From: Pseudomonadota bacterium
GTDB taxonomy: Bacteria > Pseudomonadota > Alphaproteobacteria > UBA9655
Assembly: GCA_021809225.1 (NCBI GenBank)
Contig: JAKBAL010000021.1
Coordinates: 1-11,854, forward strand
DNA: 11,854 nucleotides
Direction of reading: 5' to 3'
Every line of letters begins with the position of its first letter. The stretch's first letter is position 1. The notes beneath the pieces are model-generated. The model did no database searches, was not told the DNA's origin, and saw only the letters and a program-made list of their open reading frames with translations. Below are positions 1 to 7,045 of the stretch, one piece after another. A program made the position numbers and the translations under genes.

Positions 1-591
1 GAACACTTTGAATATGATCCTAACCGGACAGCTTTTATTGCTCTCATTAAGTATGAAGATGGGGAACAAGCTTATATTCTAGCTCCTCAACGTTTGGCTG
101 CGGGAGATAAAGTTGTCGCATCAGAAAAGGCTGATATTAAGCCTGGTAATGCGATGCCTCTTAAAAATATGCCTGTGGGAACAATCGTCCATAACGTGGA
201 AATGAAACCAGGTAAGGGCGGACAACTTGCTCGTTCAGCTGGGACTTATATTCAGTTGGTTGGGCGAGATGGACCTTCTGCTATATTAAAGCTATCTTCT
301 GGTGAAGTACGCAAAGTTAGTGGAAATTGTATGGCAACAATCGGTGCGATTTCGAATCCAGATCAAAAGAACATCAATCTGGCGAAAGCAGGTCGTAAAC
401 GTTGGATGGGTGTACGCCCATCAGTTCGTGGTGTGGCCATGAATCCTATTGATCACCCCCATGGAGGAGGAGAAGGACGAACCTCTGGAGGACGTCATCC
501 TTGTACACCTTGGGGTAAGCCGACAAAGGGTAAGAAAACACGAGATAAAAAGAAAGCGTCGTCCAATCAAATCATTAGACGTCGTAAGTAA
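1..591 (+). CDS. rplB: 50S ribosomal protein L2, 5'-truncated by the window edge
   Basis: L2 is a core large-subunit protein that binds 23S rRNA, helps subunits associate and is needed for peptidyl transferase assembly. The frame is open from base 1, so the gene begins upstream; 196 residues are visible, and since L2 is usually about 275 residues, roughly 80 N-terminal residues are missing. Recognisable parts are the segment [14 protein letters not shown] in the SH3-like domain and the hallmark [13 protein letters not shown]. The His at visible residue 152 (bases 454-456) aligns with the histidine reported as critical in E. coli L2. The basic tail [20 protein letters not shown] is typical. 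The stop TAA is at 589-591, followed by the Shine-Dalgarno of rpsS. The TTG at 94 is an internal leucine codon, not a start. Gene position before rpsS matches the S10 operon. Confidence 0.98.
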   Translation, partial: EHFEYDPNRTAFIALIKYEDGEQAYILAPQRLAAGDKVVASEKADIKPGNAMPLKNMPVGTIVHNVEMKPGKGGQLARSAGTYIQLVGRDGPSAILKLSSGEVRKVSGNCMATIGAISNPDQKNINLAKAGRKRWMGVRPSVRGVAMNPIDHPHGGGEGRTSGGRHPCTPWGKPTKGKKTRDKKKASSNQIIRRRK

Positions 592-606
592 AAAGGAGCA
601 AGTTAA

Positions 607-885
607 GTGTCACGTTCAGTTTGGAAAGGACCTTTTATTGATGGGTATCTTCTTAAAAAAGCAGAAGTTAGCCGAGAATCAGGTCGTAAGGAAGTTATAA
701 AAACATGGTCACGTCGATCAACGGTTTTACCCCAATTTGTGGGCCTTACCTTTGGGGTGCATAATGGGCAAAAGTTTATTCCCGTGCTCGTGACAGAAAA
801 TATGATTGGTCATAAGTTTGGAGAGTTTTCTCCAACCCGAACATATTATGGACACACATCGGATAAGAAGGCGAAAAGAGGATAG
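607..885 (+). CDS. rpsS: 30S ribosomal protein S19
   Basis: S19 sits in the head of the small subunit, pairs with S13 and contacts the A-site region. The 92-residue product has the family's standard length and opens [19 protein letters not shown]. It continues with the conserved [28 protein letters not shown] block and ends with the typical [12 protein letters not shown] and a lysine-rich tail. The start is GTG at 607, chosen because the family begins exactly there and AAGGAG lies at 593-598. The gene ends in two in-frame stops, TAG (883-885) then TAA (886-888), the second overlapping the ATG of rplV. Its place between rplB and rplV is the universal S10-operon order. Confidence 0.98.
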   Translation: MSRSVWKGPFIDGYLLKKAEVSRESGRKEVIKTWSRRSTVLPQFVGLTFGVHNGQKFIPVLVTENMIGHKFGEFSPTRTYYGHTSDKKAKRG

Positions 886-887
886 TA

Positions 888-1268
888 ATGTCAAAGCCAA
901 AAACGCCTAGAAGTTTGCCAGAATACTCAGCAATGGCCAATTTGCGTATGGTTCGCGTGAGTCCACAAAAATTAAACTTGGTGGCTCAAATGATTCGAGG
1001 ACAGAAAGTTGATAAAGCTTTAAATGCTCTTACTTTTTCTCCAAAAAGAATTGCAACCGATGTTAAAATGACGTTATTGTCAGCTATCGCAAATGCTGAA
1101 AACAACCATGGTTTAGATATAGACAAACTGTTTATTTCTGAAGCAACCGTTGGAAAAGCATTGGTGATGAAACGCTTGGATATTAGAGGTCGAAGTAAGG
1201 CTGGGCGAATTAGAAAGCCTTTTAGTCATCTTCGGATTGTCGTTAGTGAAATTGGAGAGATAGCGTAA
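888..1268 (+). CDS. rplV: 50S ribosomal protein L22
   Basis: L22 binds 23S rRNA early in assembly, and its long beta-hairpin lines the peptide exit tunnel. The 126-residue protein has a short N-terminal extension (about 14 residues), then [23 protein letters not shown], the globular helical part, and the C-terminal hairpin [20 protein letters not shown] followed by [13 protein letters not shown]. The motif LVMKR and the KPFSHL.IVV ending look alphaproteobacterial to me. The hairpin tip here carries LDI, where I recall an arginine/alanine run in relatives. AGAGGA at 877-882 is the likely ribosome binding site. The stop TAA (1266-1268) shares its last A with the ATG of rpsC, so the two are probably translationally coupled. 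Confidence 0.97.
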   Translation: MSKPKTPRSLPEYSAMANLRMVRVSPQKLNLVAQMIRGQKVDKALNALTFSPKRIATDVKMTLLSAIANAENNHGLDIDKLFISEATVGKALVMKRLDIRGRSKAGRIRKPFSHLRIVVSEIGEIA

Positions 1269-1954
1269 TGGGTCAAAAAGTTAATCCAATCGGTCTGCGC
1301 TTAGGAATCAACCGTACATGGGATTCTCGTTGGTTTGCCCGACATGATTACGATAAACTTCTTCATCAAGATTTGAAGTTAAGAAAGTATATTAAAGATC
1401 GTTTGTCGCAAGCAGGTGTTTCTAAGATTGTCATAGAGCGGCCTGCAAAAAAGGCACGTGTGACTATTCATACAGCTCGACCAGGGATCGTCATTGGAAA
1501 GAAGGGCGCGGATATTGAAAAGTTGAAGGCTGAACTTTCTAAGATTGCAGGTACAGAAGTTAGTTTAAATATTCTAGAGATTCGCAAACCTGAACTTGAT
1601 GCAAAACTCGCGGCGGATTCGATTGCTCAGCAACTTGAGCGCCGGGTTACTTTCCGACGTGCTATGAAACGAGCCATTCAAGCTGCAAGGAAGCTTGGTG
1701 CAAAAGGAATTCGAGTCAATGTGAGTGGCCGACTAGGAGGTTCTGAGATTGCACGAATGGAGTGGTATCGTGAGGGTCAAGTTCCGCTGCATACTTTCCG
1801 GGCAGATATCGATTATGGCGAAGGAATTGCAAAAACTACCTATGGTATCATTGGAGTGAAGGTTTGGATTTATAAGGGCGATATTATGGAACATGATCCA
1901 ATGGCTCTAGATAAGCGTAACGCTCTGCATACAGTTAATCGTACGGCTAGTTAA
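1268..1954 (+). CDS. rpsC: 30S ribosomal protein S3
   Basis: S3 lies at the mRNA entry side of the small-subunit head and takes part in mRNA unwinding. The 228 residues begin [23 protein letters not shown], standard for the family. A type-2 KH domain covers roughly residues 38-106, with the RNA-binding loop GKKG at 77-80 inside [15 protein letters not shown]. The C-terminal domain shows [19 protein letters not shown] and [19 protein letters not shown], then the DIDYG...[15 protein letters not shown] block. Length and domain order are normal. GGAGAGA at 1254-1260 precedes the ATG, and the start overlaps the rplV stop by one base. Confidence 0.98.
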   Translation: MGQKVNPIGLRLGINRTWDSRWFARHDYDKLLHQDLKLRKYIKDRLSQAGVSKIVIERPAKKARVTIHTARPGIVIGKKGADIEKLKAELSKIAGTEVSLNILEIRKPELDAKLAADSIAQQLERRVTFRRAMKRAIQAARKLGAKGIRVNVSGRLGGSEIARMEWYREGQVPLHTFRADIDYGEGIAKTTYGIIGVKVWIYKGDIMEHDPMALDKRNALHTVNRTAS

Positions 1955-1968
1955 AGGATTATTGGCCC

Positions 1969-2391
1969 ATGTTACTACCTAAAAAAACAAAATTTAGAAA
2001 AGCCTTTAAGGGGCGCATTCATGGAAACGCAAAAGGCGGGACCAGCTTAAATTTCGGCGCATATGGATTAAAGGCCATTGCCCCTGAACGGGTAACAGCG
2101 CGGCAAATTGAGTCAGCAAGACGGGCAATTACACGCCACATTAAACGAGCTGGGCGTGTATGGATTCGTATTTTTCCAGATATACCCGTTTCGGCAAAGC
2201 CAGCGGAAGTCCGAATGGGGAGTGGAAAAGGCTCAACAGAATATTGGGCATGCCGGGTTTATCCAGGTCGAATTATGTTTGAGCTTGATGGTGTACCAGA
2301 GGAGCTTGCCCGAGAAGCTTTTGAGTTGGCCGCAGCAAAACTGCCTTTGGCAACGAAGTTTATCTCTCGCGAGACAAGAGGAATTGAATAA
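1969..2391 (+). CDS. rplP: 50S ribosomal protein L16
   Basis: L16 binds near the A-site and the 5S rRNA/central protuberance interface and is needed for late 50S assembly. The 140 residues start [16 protein letters not shown] and carry the conserved LTARQIE-like [15 protein letters not shown] helix. [13 protein letters not shown] follows, then the RMGSGKG loop whose Arg82 aligns with the arginine hydroxylated in E. coli L16. [18 protein letters not shown] closes the fold, and a short charged tail follows, slightly longer than in E. coli. AAAGGA at 1953-1958 overlaps the rpsC stop. The stop TAA (2389-2391) shares a base with the rpmC ATG. Confidence 0.98.
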   Translation: MLLPKKTKFRKAFKGRIHGNAKGGTSLNFGAYGLKAIAPERVTARQIESARRAITRHIKRAGRVWIRIFPDIPVSAKPAEVRMGSGKGSTEYWACRVYPGRIMFELDGVPEELAREAFELAAAKLPLATKFISRETRGIE

Positions 2392-2585
2392 TGAAATGGC
2401 AAGACATGAAGCAGCTGGATGACGCAAGTTTAAAAGCAAAGTGTATTGAATTGAGAAAAGAATTAATGGGTTTTCGTTTCCAACGTGTGACGGCACAAGC
2501 CGAAAAGACACATCAGTTTCGAATTGCTCGCCGATCGATTGCGCGCATCAAGACTTTATTGAATCAGCGCATAAAGACAGTTTGA
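2391..2585 (+). CDS. rpmC: 50S ribosomal protein L29
   Basis: L29 is a small helical hairpin protein near the exit of the peptide tunnel, where it contributes to docking sites for nascent-chain factors. The 64-residue product fits the usual 60-70. After a short [14 protein letters not shown] lead it shows [21 protein letters not shown], a match to the family signature ELF.LRFQ...GQLEN in the expected place, and a basic second helix [17 protein letters not shown]. The start ATG overlaps the stop of rplP (TAATG) and has AGAGGA at 2377-2382. Its position between rplP and rpsQ is universal. Confidence 0.96.
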   Translation: MKWQDMKQLDDASLKAKCIELRKELMGFRFQRVTAQAEKTHQFRIARRSIARIKTLLNQRIKTV

Positions 2586-2595
2586 GGAGATTGAT

Positions 2596-2835
2596 ATGCC
2601 AAAACGTATTTTAAGAGGAACGATTACGAGCGATAAGTGCGACAAAACTGTTACAGTTAGAGTTGAACGTCGGGTTAAACATCCTCTTTATCGGAAGTTC
2701 ATTAGCCGTTCTAAAAAGTATGCGGCTCATGATGAGTTCAATCGTTTTAAGGAAGGCGATGAGGTTAGTATTCAAGAGTGCAAGCCCCATTCCAAGTCTA
2801 AGGCTTGGGAAGTTGTTATTGAAAGTGATCGCTAA
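2596..2835 (+). CDS. rpsQ: 30S ribosomal protein S17
   Basis: S17 is a primary 16S rRNA binder with an OB-fold that nucleates the body of the small subunit. The 79 residues start [32 protein letters not shown], with the characteristic D..DKT..V.VER...HP.Y pattern, then KKYAAHDE and the [21 protein letters not shown] signature. Length is normal. GAGGAG at 2584-2589 overlaps the rpmC stop TGA. In E. coli this is the last gene of the S10 operon; here a 34-base gap with a small hairpin separates it from rplN. Confidence 0.98.
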   Translation: MPKRILRGTITSDKCDKTVTVRVERRVKHPLYRKFISRSKKYAAHDEFNRFKEGDEVSIQECKPHSKSKAWEVVIESDR

Positions 2836-2851
2836 TACGCTTATGTATTAG
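2832..2851 (+). promoter_or_regulatory. Small inverted repeat at the S10/spc boundary
   Basis: CTAATAC (2832-2838) and GTATTAG (2845-2851) form a perfect 7-base-pair stem with the six-base loop GCTTAT. The left arm contains the rpsQ stop codon, and the stem ends just before the rplN ribosome binding site (AAGG at 2852-2855). It has no T-tract, so it is not an intrinsic terminator. It could shape translation re-initiation or mark an mRNA processing point. Chance is possible at this length. Confidence 0.4.
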
Positions 2852-2869
2852 AAGGAAAGGAAATTAAAT

Positions 2870-3238
2870 ATGATTCAGATGCAAACCAACCTGAAAGTAG
2901 CCGACAATTCCGGTGCTCGTCGGGTGCAGTGCATCAAGGTTTTGGGTGGTTCAAAACGCAAAACTGCATCAGTCGGTGATGTTATCGTTGTATCCGTAAA
3001 GGACGCAATCCCACGGGGTCGTGTCAAAAAAGGGGATGTACGACGTGCTGTCATTGTACGAACTGCCAAAGAAATTAGGCGGGTTGATGGAACTGCAATT
3101 CGATTTGACGACAATGCCGCTGTTCTTATTAATCAACAAGGAGAGCCCATTGGTACACGTATTTTTGGACCTGTAACACGTGAGTTACGTGGAAAAGAGT
3201 TTATGAAGATTATTTCTCTTGCGCCGGAGGTCCTCTAA
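2870..3238 (+). CDS. rplN: 50S ribosomal protein L14
   Basis: L14 lies on the subunit interface, forms intersubunit bridges and, with L19, contacts 16S rRNA; it is also the target of the silencing factor RsfS in other bacteria. The 122 residues have the standard length and begin [51 protein letters not shown] and the ending [28 protein letters not shown] follow, all near-invariant family blocks. AAGG repeats at 2852-2860 serve as ribosome binding site. In E. coli this gene opens the spc operon. Its stop TAA shares a base with the rplX ATG. Confidence 0.98.
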   Translation: MIQMQTNLKVADNSGARRVQCIKVLGGSKRKTASVGDVIVVSVKDAIPRGRVKKGDVRRAVIVRTAKEIRRVDGTAIRFDDNAAVLINQQGEPIGTRIFGPVTRELRGKEFMKIISLAPEVL

Positions 3239-3561
3239 TGGCTCAGCAGTTTCGAATTAAAAAAGGTGATACGGTTTGCATTATATCTGGTAAAGATAAG
3301 GGTAAATCGGGTCCTGTTTTAAAGGTTCTACGTCAAGATAACCGCCTTATAGTTCAGGGGGTGAACCTCATCAAAAAGCATCAAAAGCAAACATTTGCGC
3401 AAGAAGGGGGAATCATCCAAAAAGAAACCTCTATCCACATATCTAATGTGGCTCATGTCGACCCGGTTTCTAAGAAACCAACACGAGTGGGGATTAAATT
3501 TCTCGAAGATGGGCGTAAAGTACGTGTTGCTAAACGCTCCGGTGAGACGATTGAGAGTTAG
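3238..3561 (+). CDS. rplX: 50S ribosomal protein L24
   Basis: L24 is an assembly-initiating protein that binds the 5' end of 23S rRNA. The 107-residue protein begins with a KOW motif (about residues 5-32: [25 protein letters not shown]). The typical [31 protein letters not shown] segment follows and then a C-terminal [24 protein letters not shown]. Length is within the usual 100-110. GGAGG at 3226-3230 is a strong ribosome binding site inside the end of rplN, and the ATG overlaps the rplN stop (TAATG), suggesting coupled translation. Confidence 0.98.
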   Translation: MAQQFRIKKGDTVCIISGKDKGKSGPVLKVLRQDNRLIVQGVNLIKKHQKQTFAQEGGIIQKETSIHISNVAHVDPVSKKPTRVGIKFLEDGRKVRVAKRSGETIES

Positions 3562-3570
3562 GGGATAAGA

Positions 3571-4125
3571 ATGGCACGATTAAAAGAACATTATGAGAAG
3601 ATTGTTAAGCCTTTGTTGATTGAACAGCTTGGTTACAAAAACCCTTTTCAGGCACCTCGTCTTGAGAAAATTATTATTAATATGGGTTTAGGGGAAGCTG
3701 CCCAAGACAATCGCAAAGCCCAAGGAGCGCTGGATGAATTGGCATTAATTGCAGGGCAAAAGCCAATTCTCACGAAGGCAAAGAATTCAATTGCAGGATT
3801 TAAGCTTCGTGAAGGGATGAATATTGGAGCTAAAGTAACCCTAAGACACATAAGAATGTATGAGTTTTTGGATCGTTTGGTGAATATTGCAATGCCCCGT
3901 ATCCGAGACTTTAGAGGCATTTCGCCTAAAAGTTTTGATGGGCGAGGAAATTATTCCTTTGGGATTCGCGAGCATATCATTTTTCCAGAGATTAACTATG
4001 ATAAGGTTGATCAAATTAGAGGTATGGATATTACGCTCGTAACAACTGCAAAAACAGATGCTGAAGCACTTGTTCTCTTAAAGGGGTTTGATTTGCCCTG
4101 TACAGGGCAAAGGGCAGGAGAATAA
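3571..4125 (+). CDS. rplE: 50S ribosomal protein L5
   Basis: L5 binds 5S rRNA and helps build the central protuberance, contacting the P-site tRNA region. The 184 residues carry the family blocks [52 protein letters not shown] and [22 protein letters not shown]. Then come [18 protein letters not shown] and [23 protein letters not shown]. It runs some five residues past E. coli L5, with a tail [10 protein letters not shown] after the conserved end. That tail is encoded by a perfect 20-base palindrome (4092-4111). AGGGGA at 3560-3565 precedes the ATG. Confidence 0.98.
   Translation: MARLKEHYEKIVKPLLIEQLGYKNPFQAPRLEKIIINMGLGEAAQDNRKAQGALDELALIAGQKPILTKAKNSIAGFKLREGMNIGAKVTLRHIRMYEFLDRLVNIAMPRIRDFRGISPKSFDGRGNYSFGIREHIIFPEINYDKVDQIRGMDITLVTTAKTDAEALVLLKGFDLPCTGQRAGE
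4092..4111 (+). promoter_or_regulatory. Perfect 20-base palindrome just upstream of rpsN
   Basis: TTTGCCCTGT is followed immediately by its exact reverse complement ACAGGGCAAA. As RNA this can fold as an eight-base-pair stem with a GUAC tetraloop. It sits in the poorly conserved C-terminal tail of rplE and ends four bases before the rpsN ribosome binding site (AGGAG 4116-4120). A role in coupling L5 to S14 translation, or as a DNA-level binding site, is plausible but not shown. Confidence 0.5.
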
Positions 4126-4126
4126 A

Positions 4127-4432
4127 ATGGCAAAGACAAGTTCAATTGAAAAAAATCTACGCCGTCAAAGAATGATCGAACAATATGCTCCACGGAGAAT
4201 GCGTTTGAAGGAAATTGCAAACAATGAAGACTTACCCGCTGAAGAGCGATTTAAGGCGCGTCTAAAGTTGGCGGAGTTGCCACGCAATAGTTCTCCAAAC
4301 CGCTTTCGGTCGCGCTGTTTGCTGACTGGACGGCCACGTGCAGTTTATCGTAAATTTAAACTTTCTAGAATCGCTTTACGCGAGCTTGCGTCTGCTGGGC
4401 AAATTCCAGGCATGACAAAGTCAAGCTGGTAG
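4127..4432 (+). CDS. rpsN: 30S ribosomal protein S14, long zinc-free type
   Basis: S14 is a late-assembling protein in the head of the small subunit near the A-site. The 101-residue product, [16 protein letters not shown] onward, has the length of the long form and lacks the CXXC pairs of the short zinc-binding form; only one Cys remains. The C-terminal half shows [54 protein letters not shown], strongly conserved. The ATG at 4127 is one base after the rplE stop and has AGGAG at 4116-4120. The frame is open further upstream, to 4088, but that stretch overlaps rplE and does not match S14. Confidence 0.97.
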   Translation: MAKTSSIEKNLRRQRMIEQYAPRRMRLKEIANNEDLPAEERFKARLKLAELPRNSSPNRFRSRCLLTGRPRAVYRKFKLSRIALRELASAGQIPGMTKSSW

Positions 4433-4443
4433 GAGGAACACAA

Positions 4444-4842
4444 ATGTCGTTCTCAGATCCATTAGGTGATATGCTTACACGAATTCGTAATGGGCAAAAA
4501 GCCAAAAAATCCACCATCACATCGCCATCTTCAAAACTACGTACGAATGTGCTTGAAGTTTTGAAACAAGAGGGGTACATCAGAGGGTACTCTAGCGAAA
4601 AAGTTGCAACAGGAATCGAACAACTTAAAATTGAGCTTAAGTATTACGAAAATCAACCAGTGATTCGGAATCTTGACCGTGTTTCAAAGCCAGGACGCCG
4701 AGTTTATACAAAGATTGAAGATTTAAAACCGATTAACAACGGCCTAGGAATCGTCGTTCTATCAACACCTAAGGGGGTCCTTTCTGATGGGAAGGCTCGG
4801 GAGTTGAATGTGGGCGGCGAAGTCCTTTGCAGTGTATTCTAA
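4444..4842 (+). CDS. rpsH: 30S ribosomal protein S8
   Basis: S8 binds helix 21 of 16S rRNA in the platform; in E. coli it also represses the spc operon by binding its own mRNA near rplE. The 132 residues open with FSDPLGDMLTRIRNGQKAKK and continue with SPSSKLRTNVLEVLKQEGYI. They end with the signature KPGRRVYTKIEDLKPINNGLGIVVLSTPKGVLSDGKARELNVGGEVLCSVF. Length is normal. AGGAGG at 4431-4436 is the best Shine-Dalgarno in the cluster. I found no convincing E. coli-like S8 target at the short rplX-rplE junction. Confidence 0.98.
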   Translation: MSFSDPLGDMLTRIRNGQKAKKSTITSPSSKLRTNVLEVLKQEGYIRGYSSEKVATGIEQLKIELKYYENQPVIRNLDRVSKPGRRVYTKIEDLKPINNGLGIVVLSTPKGVLSDGKARELNVGGEVLCSVF

Positions 4843-4852
4843 GGATTAGATA

Positions 4853-5386
4853 ATGTCACGTGTTGGAAAACATCCAGTTCTGATTCCCCAGGGAGTAACT
4901 TGCCACATTAATGGGCATGAAATTACAATTAAGGGAAAGAATGGAGAGCTTTCAGCTCTCACGAGCAAAGAAGTTCTAATCAAGCATGAGGATGACGGTA
5001 TCCTCGTAAGACCTGCTGATGATTCAAAGCAGGCCCGTATGTTGTGGGGAACCTGGAAAAATCGTATTAAAAATATGGTTCAAGGGGTTCACGAGGGATT
5101 TACGGTTCGTCTTGAAATTAATGGTGTTGGCTACCGTGCTGCGGTTGAGGGAGATTCCCTAAAATTACAACTAGGTTACAGTCACGATGTTTTATACCCT
5201 ATTCCTGAGGGGATACAAATAAAGTGTGAAAAGCCAACTGCAATTGCAGTTTCTGGGGCGGATCGTCAACGTGTTGGACAAGTTGCGGCTGAGATTCGCT
5301 CCTATCGTAAACCTGAGCCTTACAAGGGCAAAGGTGTTAAATATGAGAACGAGCATATCGTTCGAAAAGAAGGTAAGAAGAAGTAG
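4853..5386 (+). CDS. rplF: 50S ribosomal protein L6
   Basis: L6 lies near the factor-binding site at the base of the L7/L12 stalk. The 177 residues contain the usual two tandem L6 folds. The first is [20 protein letters not shown] through about residue 80. The second begins around [21 protein letters not shown], with [17 protein letters not shown] and the terminal hallmark [29 protein letters not shown]. Length matches E. coli L6. AAGGA at 4841-4845 overlaps the rpsH stop. The first 160 bases contain three evenly spaced inverted repeats at 4901-5005, described under findings. Confidence 0.98.
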   Translation: MSRVGKHPVLIPQGVTCHINGHEITIKGKNGELSALTSKEVLIKHEDDGILVRPADDSKQARMLWGTWKNRIKNMVQGVHEGFTVRLEINGVGYRAAVEGDSLKLQLGYSHDVLYPIPEGIQIKCEKPTAIAVSGADRQRVGQVAAEIRSYRKPEPYKGKGVKYENEHIVRKEGKKK

Positions 5387-5388
5387 TC

Positions 5389-5751
5389 ATGAGCCATGTA
5401 AAAGATCTTTTTAATCGACGTAAGCGTCGCACACGGTTTAAGCTTGCTCGAGTTACGAGGGGGCGACCAAGACTTTCGATTTTTCGCTCGAATCAGCATA
5501 TTTATGCTCAAATTATTGATGATCAAGTGCGCCATACCATGGTCACCGCATCAACTTTAGATAAGGATTTGAAGGATAAGCTTAAAGCGACTTCAAACCG
5601 AGCGGCAGCTGAAGAAGTTGGTAAGCTTGTTGCAGTACGCGCTGCGCAAGCAGGCATTAAAGAAGTTGTATTTGATCGTGGTGGGTATCTCTACCATGGT
5701 CGTGTAAAGGCCTTGGCGGACGCAGCCCGCGAAGGTGGCCTTTCATTTTAG
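5389..5751 (+). CDS. rplR: 50S ribosomal protein L18
   Basis: L18 binds 5S rRNA and joins it to the large subunit together with L5. The 120-residue product begins [45 protein letters not shown], with an arginine-rich N-terminal arm that contacts RNA. It ends in the highly conserved [26 protein letters not shown]. Length is normal. The gap to rplF is only two bases, and the sequence before the ATG is AAGAAG-like rather than a strong Shine-Dalgarno, so translation is probably coupled to rplF. Confidence 0.98.
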   Translation: MSHVKDLFNRRKRRTRFKLARVTRGRPRLSIFRSNQHIYAQIIDDQVRHTMVTASTLDKDLKDKLKATSNRAAAEEVGKLVAVRAAQAGIKEVVFDRGGYLYHGRVKALADAAREGGLSF

Positions 5752-5763
5752 GAAGTAGAAAAG

Positions 5764-6315
5764 ATGGCACGAGAAGGAAAAAATAGCCGACCTCAACGTT
5801 CAGAACGTGAAGAGGTTGAATTAGTTGAAAAACTAGTCGCGATTAATCGCGTGGCTAAAGTCGTTAAGGGTGGTAAGCGCTTTGGCTTTTCTGCTATCGT
5901 CGTCGTAGGCGATGGAAAAGGTCGGGTTGGTCATGGAACGGGTAAGGCCCGTGAAGTTCCTGAAGCGATTCAAAAAGCAACCGAGCAAGCTAAAAGATAT
6001 ATGGTGCGTATCCCTCTACGTGAGGGACGGACCTTGCATCATGATGTGACGGCGTCTTATGGAGCTGGTAAAGTTCATATGAGGGCCGCAGTTCCTGGAA
6101 CGGGGATCATTGCAGGTGGACCAATGCGCGCGGTTTGTGAAGCTCTTGGAATTCAAGATGTGGTCAGTAAATCCATTGGTTCTTCTAATCCGCATAACAT
6201 GGTACGAGCAACATTTAAAGCTTTGCAGATGATTAGTTCTCCTCGACAGGTTGGTGCACGTCGTGGCAAGAAAGTTGGAGAGCTGGTTGGTCGTCGTGCG
6301 CAGGGTGAGGCATAA
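5764..6315 (+). CDS. rpsE: 30S ribosomal protein S5
   Basis: S5 sits at the back of the small subunit by the mRNA entry channel and affects decoding accuracy. The 183 residues carry an acidic/basic N-terminal stretch and a double-stranded-RNA-binding-like domain (about residues 20-85). That domain contains [40 protein letters not shown]. The second domain has the [41 protein letters not shown] block. It is somewhat longer than E. coli S5, with a basic C-terminal extension [18 protein letters not shown], as in other alphaproteobacteria as far as I recall. Start chosen at ATG 5764, with AGGA at 5750-5753. Confidence 0.98.
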   Translation: MAREGKNSRPQRSEREEVELVEKLVAINRVAKVVKGGKRFGFSAIVVVGDGKGRVGHGTGKAREVPEAIQKATEQAKRYMVRIPLREGRTLHHDVTASYGAGKVHMRAAVPGTGIIAGGPMRAVCEALGIQDVVSKSIGSSNPHNMVRATFKALQMISSPRQVGARRGKKVGELVGRRAQGEA

Positions 6316-6319
6316 GACG

Positions 6320-6517
6320 ATGGTAAAGAAAAATTCAAAGACACTGATAGTGACTCAAATAGGAAGTCCCATTCGAAGAGAAGCCAAACAAAGAGCTACT
6401 CTTTGTGGTCTTGGGCTCAACAAGATGGGTCGTACGCGTGAGCTAGAGGACACTCCAGAAGTTCGCGGAATGATTAAAAAAGTCCAACATATGGTAAAGG
6501 TAGAAGAAGGGGAGTAA
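6320..6517 (+). CDS. rpmD: 50S ribosomal protein L30
   Basis: L30 is a small peripheral large-subunit protein. The 65-residue product [20 protein letters not shown] contains the family core: a first beta strand ([10 protein letters not shown]), then [40 protein letters not shown], matching the usual LGL.K......R.DTP.VRGMI....H.V.V pattern. The start at ATG 6320 lies four bases after the rpsE stop, with GGGTGAGG at 6303-6310 as a likely ribosome binding site. The same frame is open further upstream to 6251, but that part overlaps rpsE and is not L30-like. Confidence 0.96.
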   Translation: MVKKNSKTLIVTQIGSPIRREAKQRATLCGLGLNKMGRTRELEDTPEVRGMIKKVQHMVKVEEGE

Positions 6518-6545
6518 AACCCTTCGACTTAGTGGAAAGTGAACG

Positions 6546-7028
6546 ATGAAACTGAATGAAATACGTGATAATCCCGGCGCTCGCCGCTCAAAGATGCGCA
6601 TTAGCCGAGGTATTGGGTCTGGTAAAGGAAAAACGGGTGGTCGTGGCGGTAAAGGTCAGACAGCTCGTACAGGCGTTTCGATTAATGGGTTTGAAGGCGG
6701 GCAAATGCCTCTCTACCGTCGCTTGCCTAAGCGAGGGTTTACGAATATATTTGCGCTCAAATTTGCAGAAGTGAATTTAGGGCGTCTTCAAGAAGCTCTT
6801 GAAGCTGGTAAACTTGATCCCGACAAACCAATTAACGGTGAAGCTCTTGTAAAAGCGGGTCTCATTCGCCGGATGAGAGACGGAATTCGTCTCTTGGGAA
6901 AAGGTGAACTTAGGATAAAGATTCTGTTGGAAGTTGCAGGCGCGACAAAGTCGGCAATTGAAGCAGTAGAAAAAGCTGGGGGATCTGTAAAAATTTTATC
7001 AACAGAGACTTCTGGGAAACCAAAATAA
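6546..7028 (+). CDS. rplO: 50S ribosomal protein L15
   Basis: L15 is a late large-subunit assembly protein with a long glycine-rich extension that threads into 23S rRNA. The 160 residues begin [43 protein letters not shown], the classic extended N-terminal arm, then [18 protein letters not shown] globular C-terminal domain follows ([48 protein letters not shown]). It is a little longer than E. coli L15 (144) through a more extended C terminus. A purine-rich GGAAAGTGA precedes the ATG. It directly precedes secY, the standard spc order. Confidence 0.97.
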   Translation: MKLNEIRDNPGARRSKMRISRGIGSGKGKTGGRGGKGQTARTGVSINGFEGGQMPLYRRLPKRGFTNIFALKFAEVNLGRLQEALEAGKLDPDKPINGEALVKAGLIRRMRDGIRLLGKGELRIKILLEVAGATKSAIEAVEKAGGSVKILSTETSGKPK

Positions 7029-7045
7029 CAATCTAAAGGGTGACC

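Noticed and set aside
2233..2511. 92-codon open frame on the minus strand across rplP/rpmC
   Set aside because: It is antisense to two well-conserved ribosomal genes, has no family resemblance and no ribosome binding site I can see; a coding shadow.
2819..2847. TTGAAA followed 17 bases later by TATGTA before rplN as a possible spc promoter
   Set aside because: The -10 matches only three of six consensus bases and lies inside the small hairpin; not strong enough to call.
3560..3600. E. coli-like S8 repressor site at rplX-rplE
   Set aside because: The gap is nine bases and I could not recognise a helix-21-like fold; a covariance-model search would be needed to reopen it.
7040..7045. GTG at 7040 as the secY start
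   Set aside because: It would overlap its own Shine-Dalgarno (AAGGGTG); the ATG at 7046 has correct spacing.
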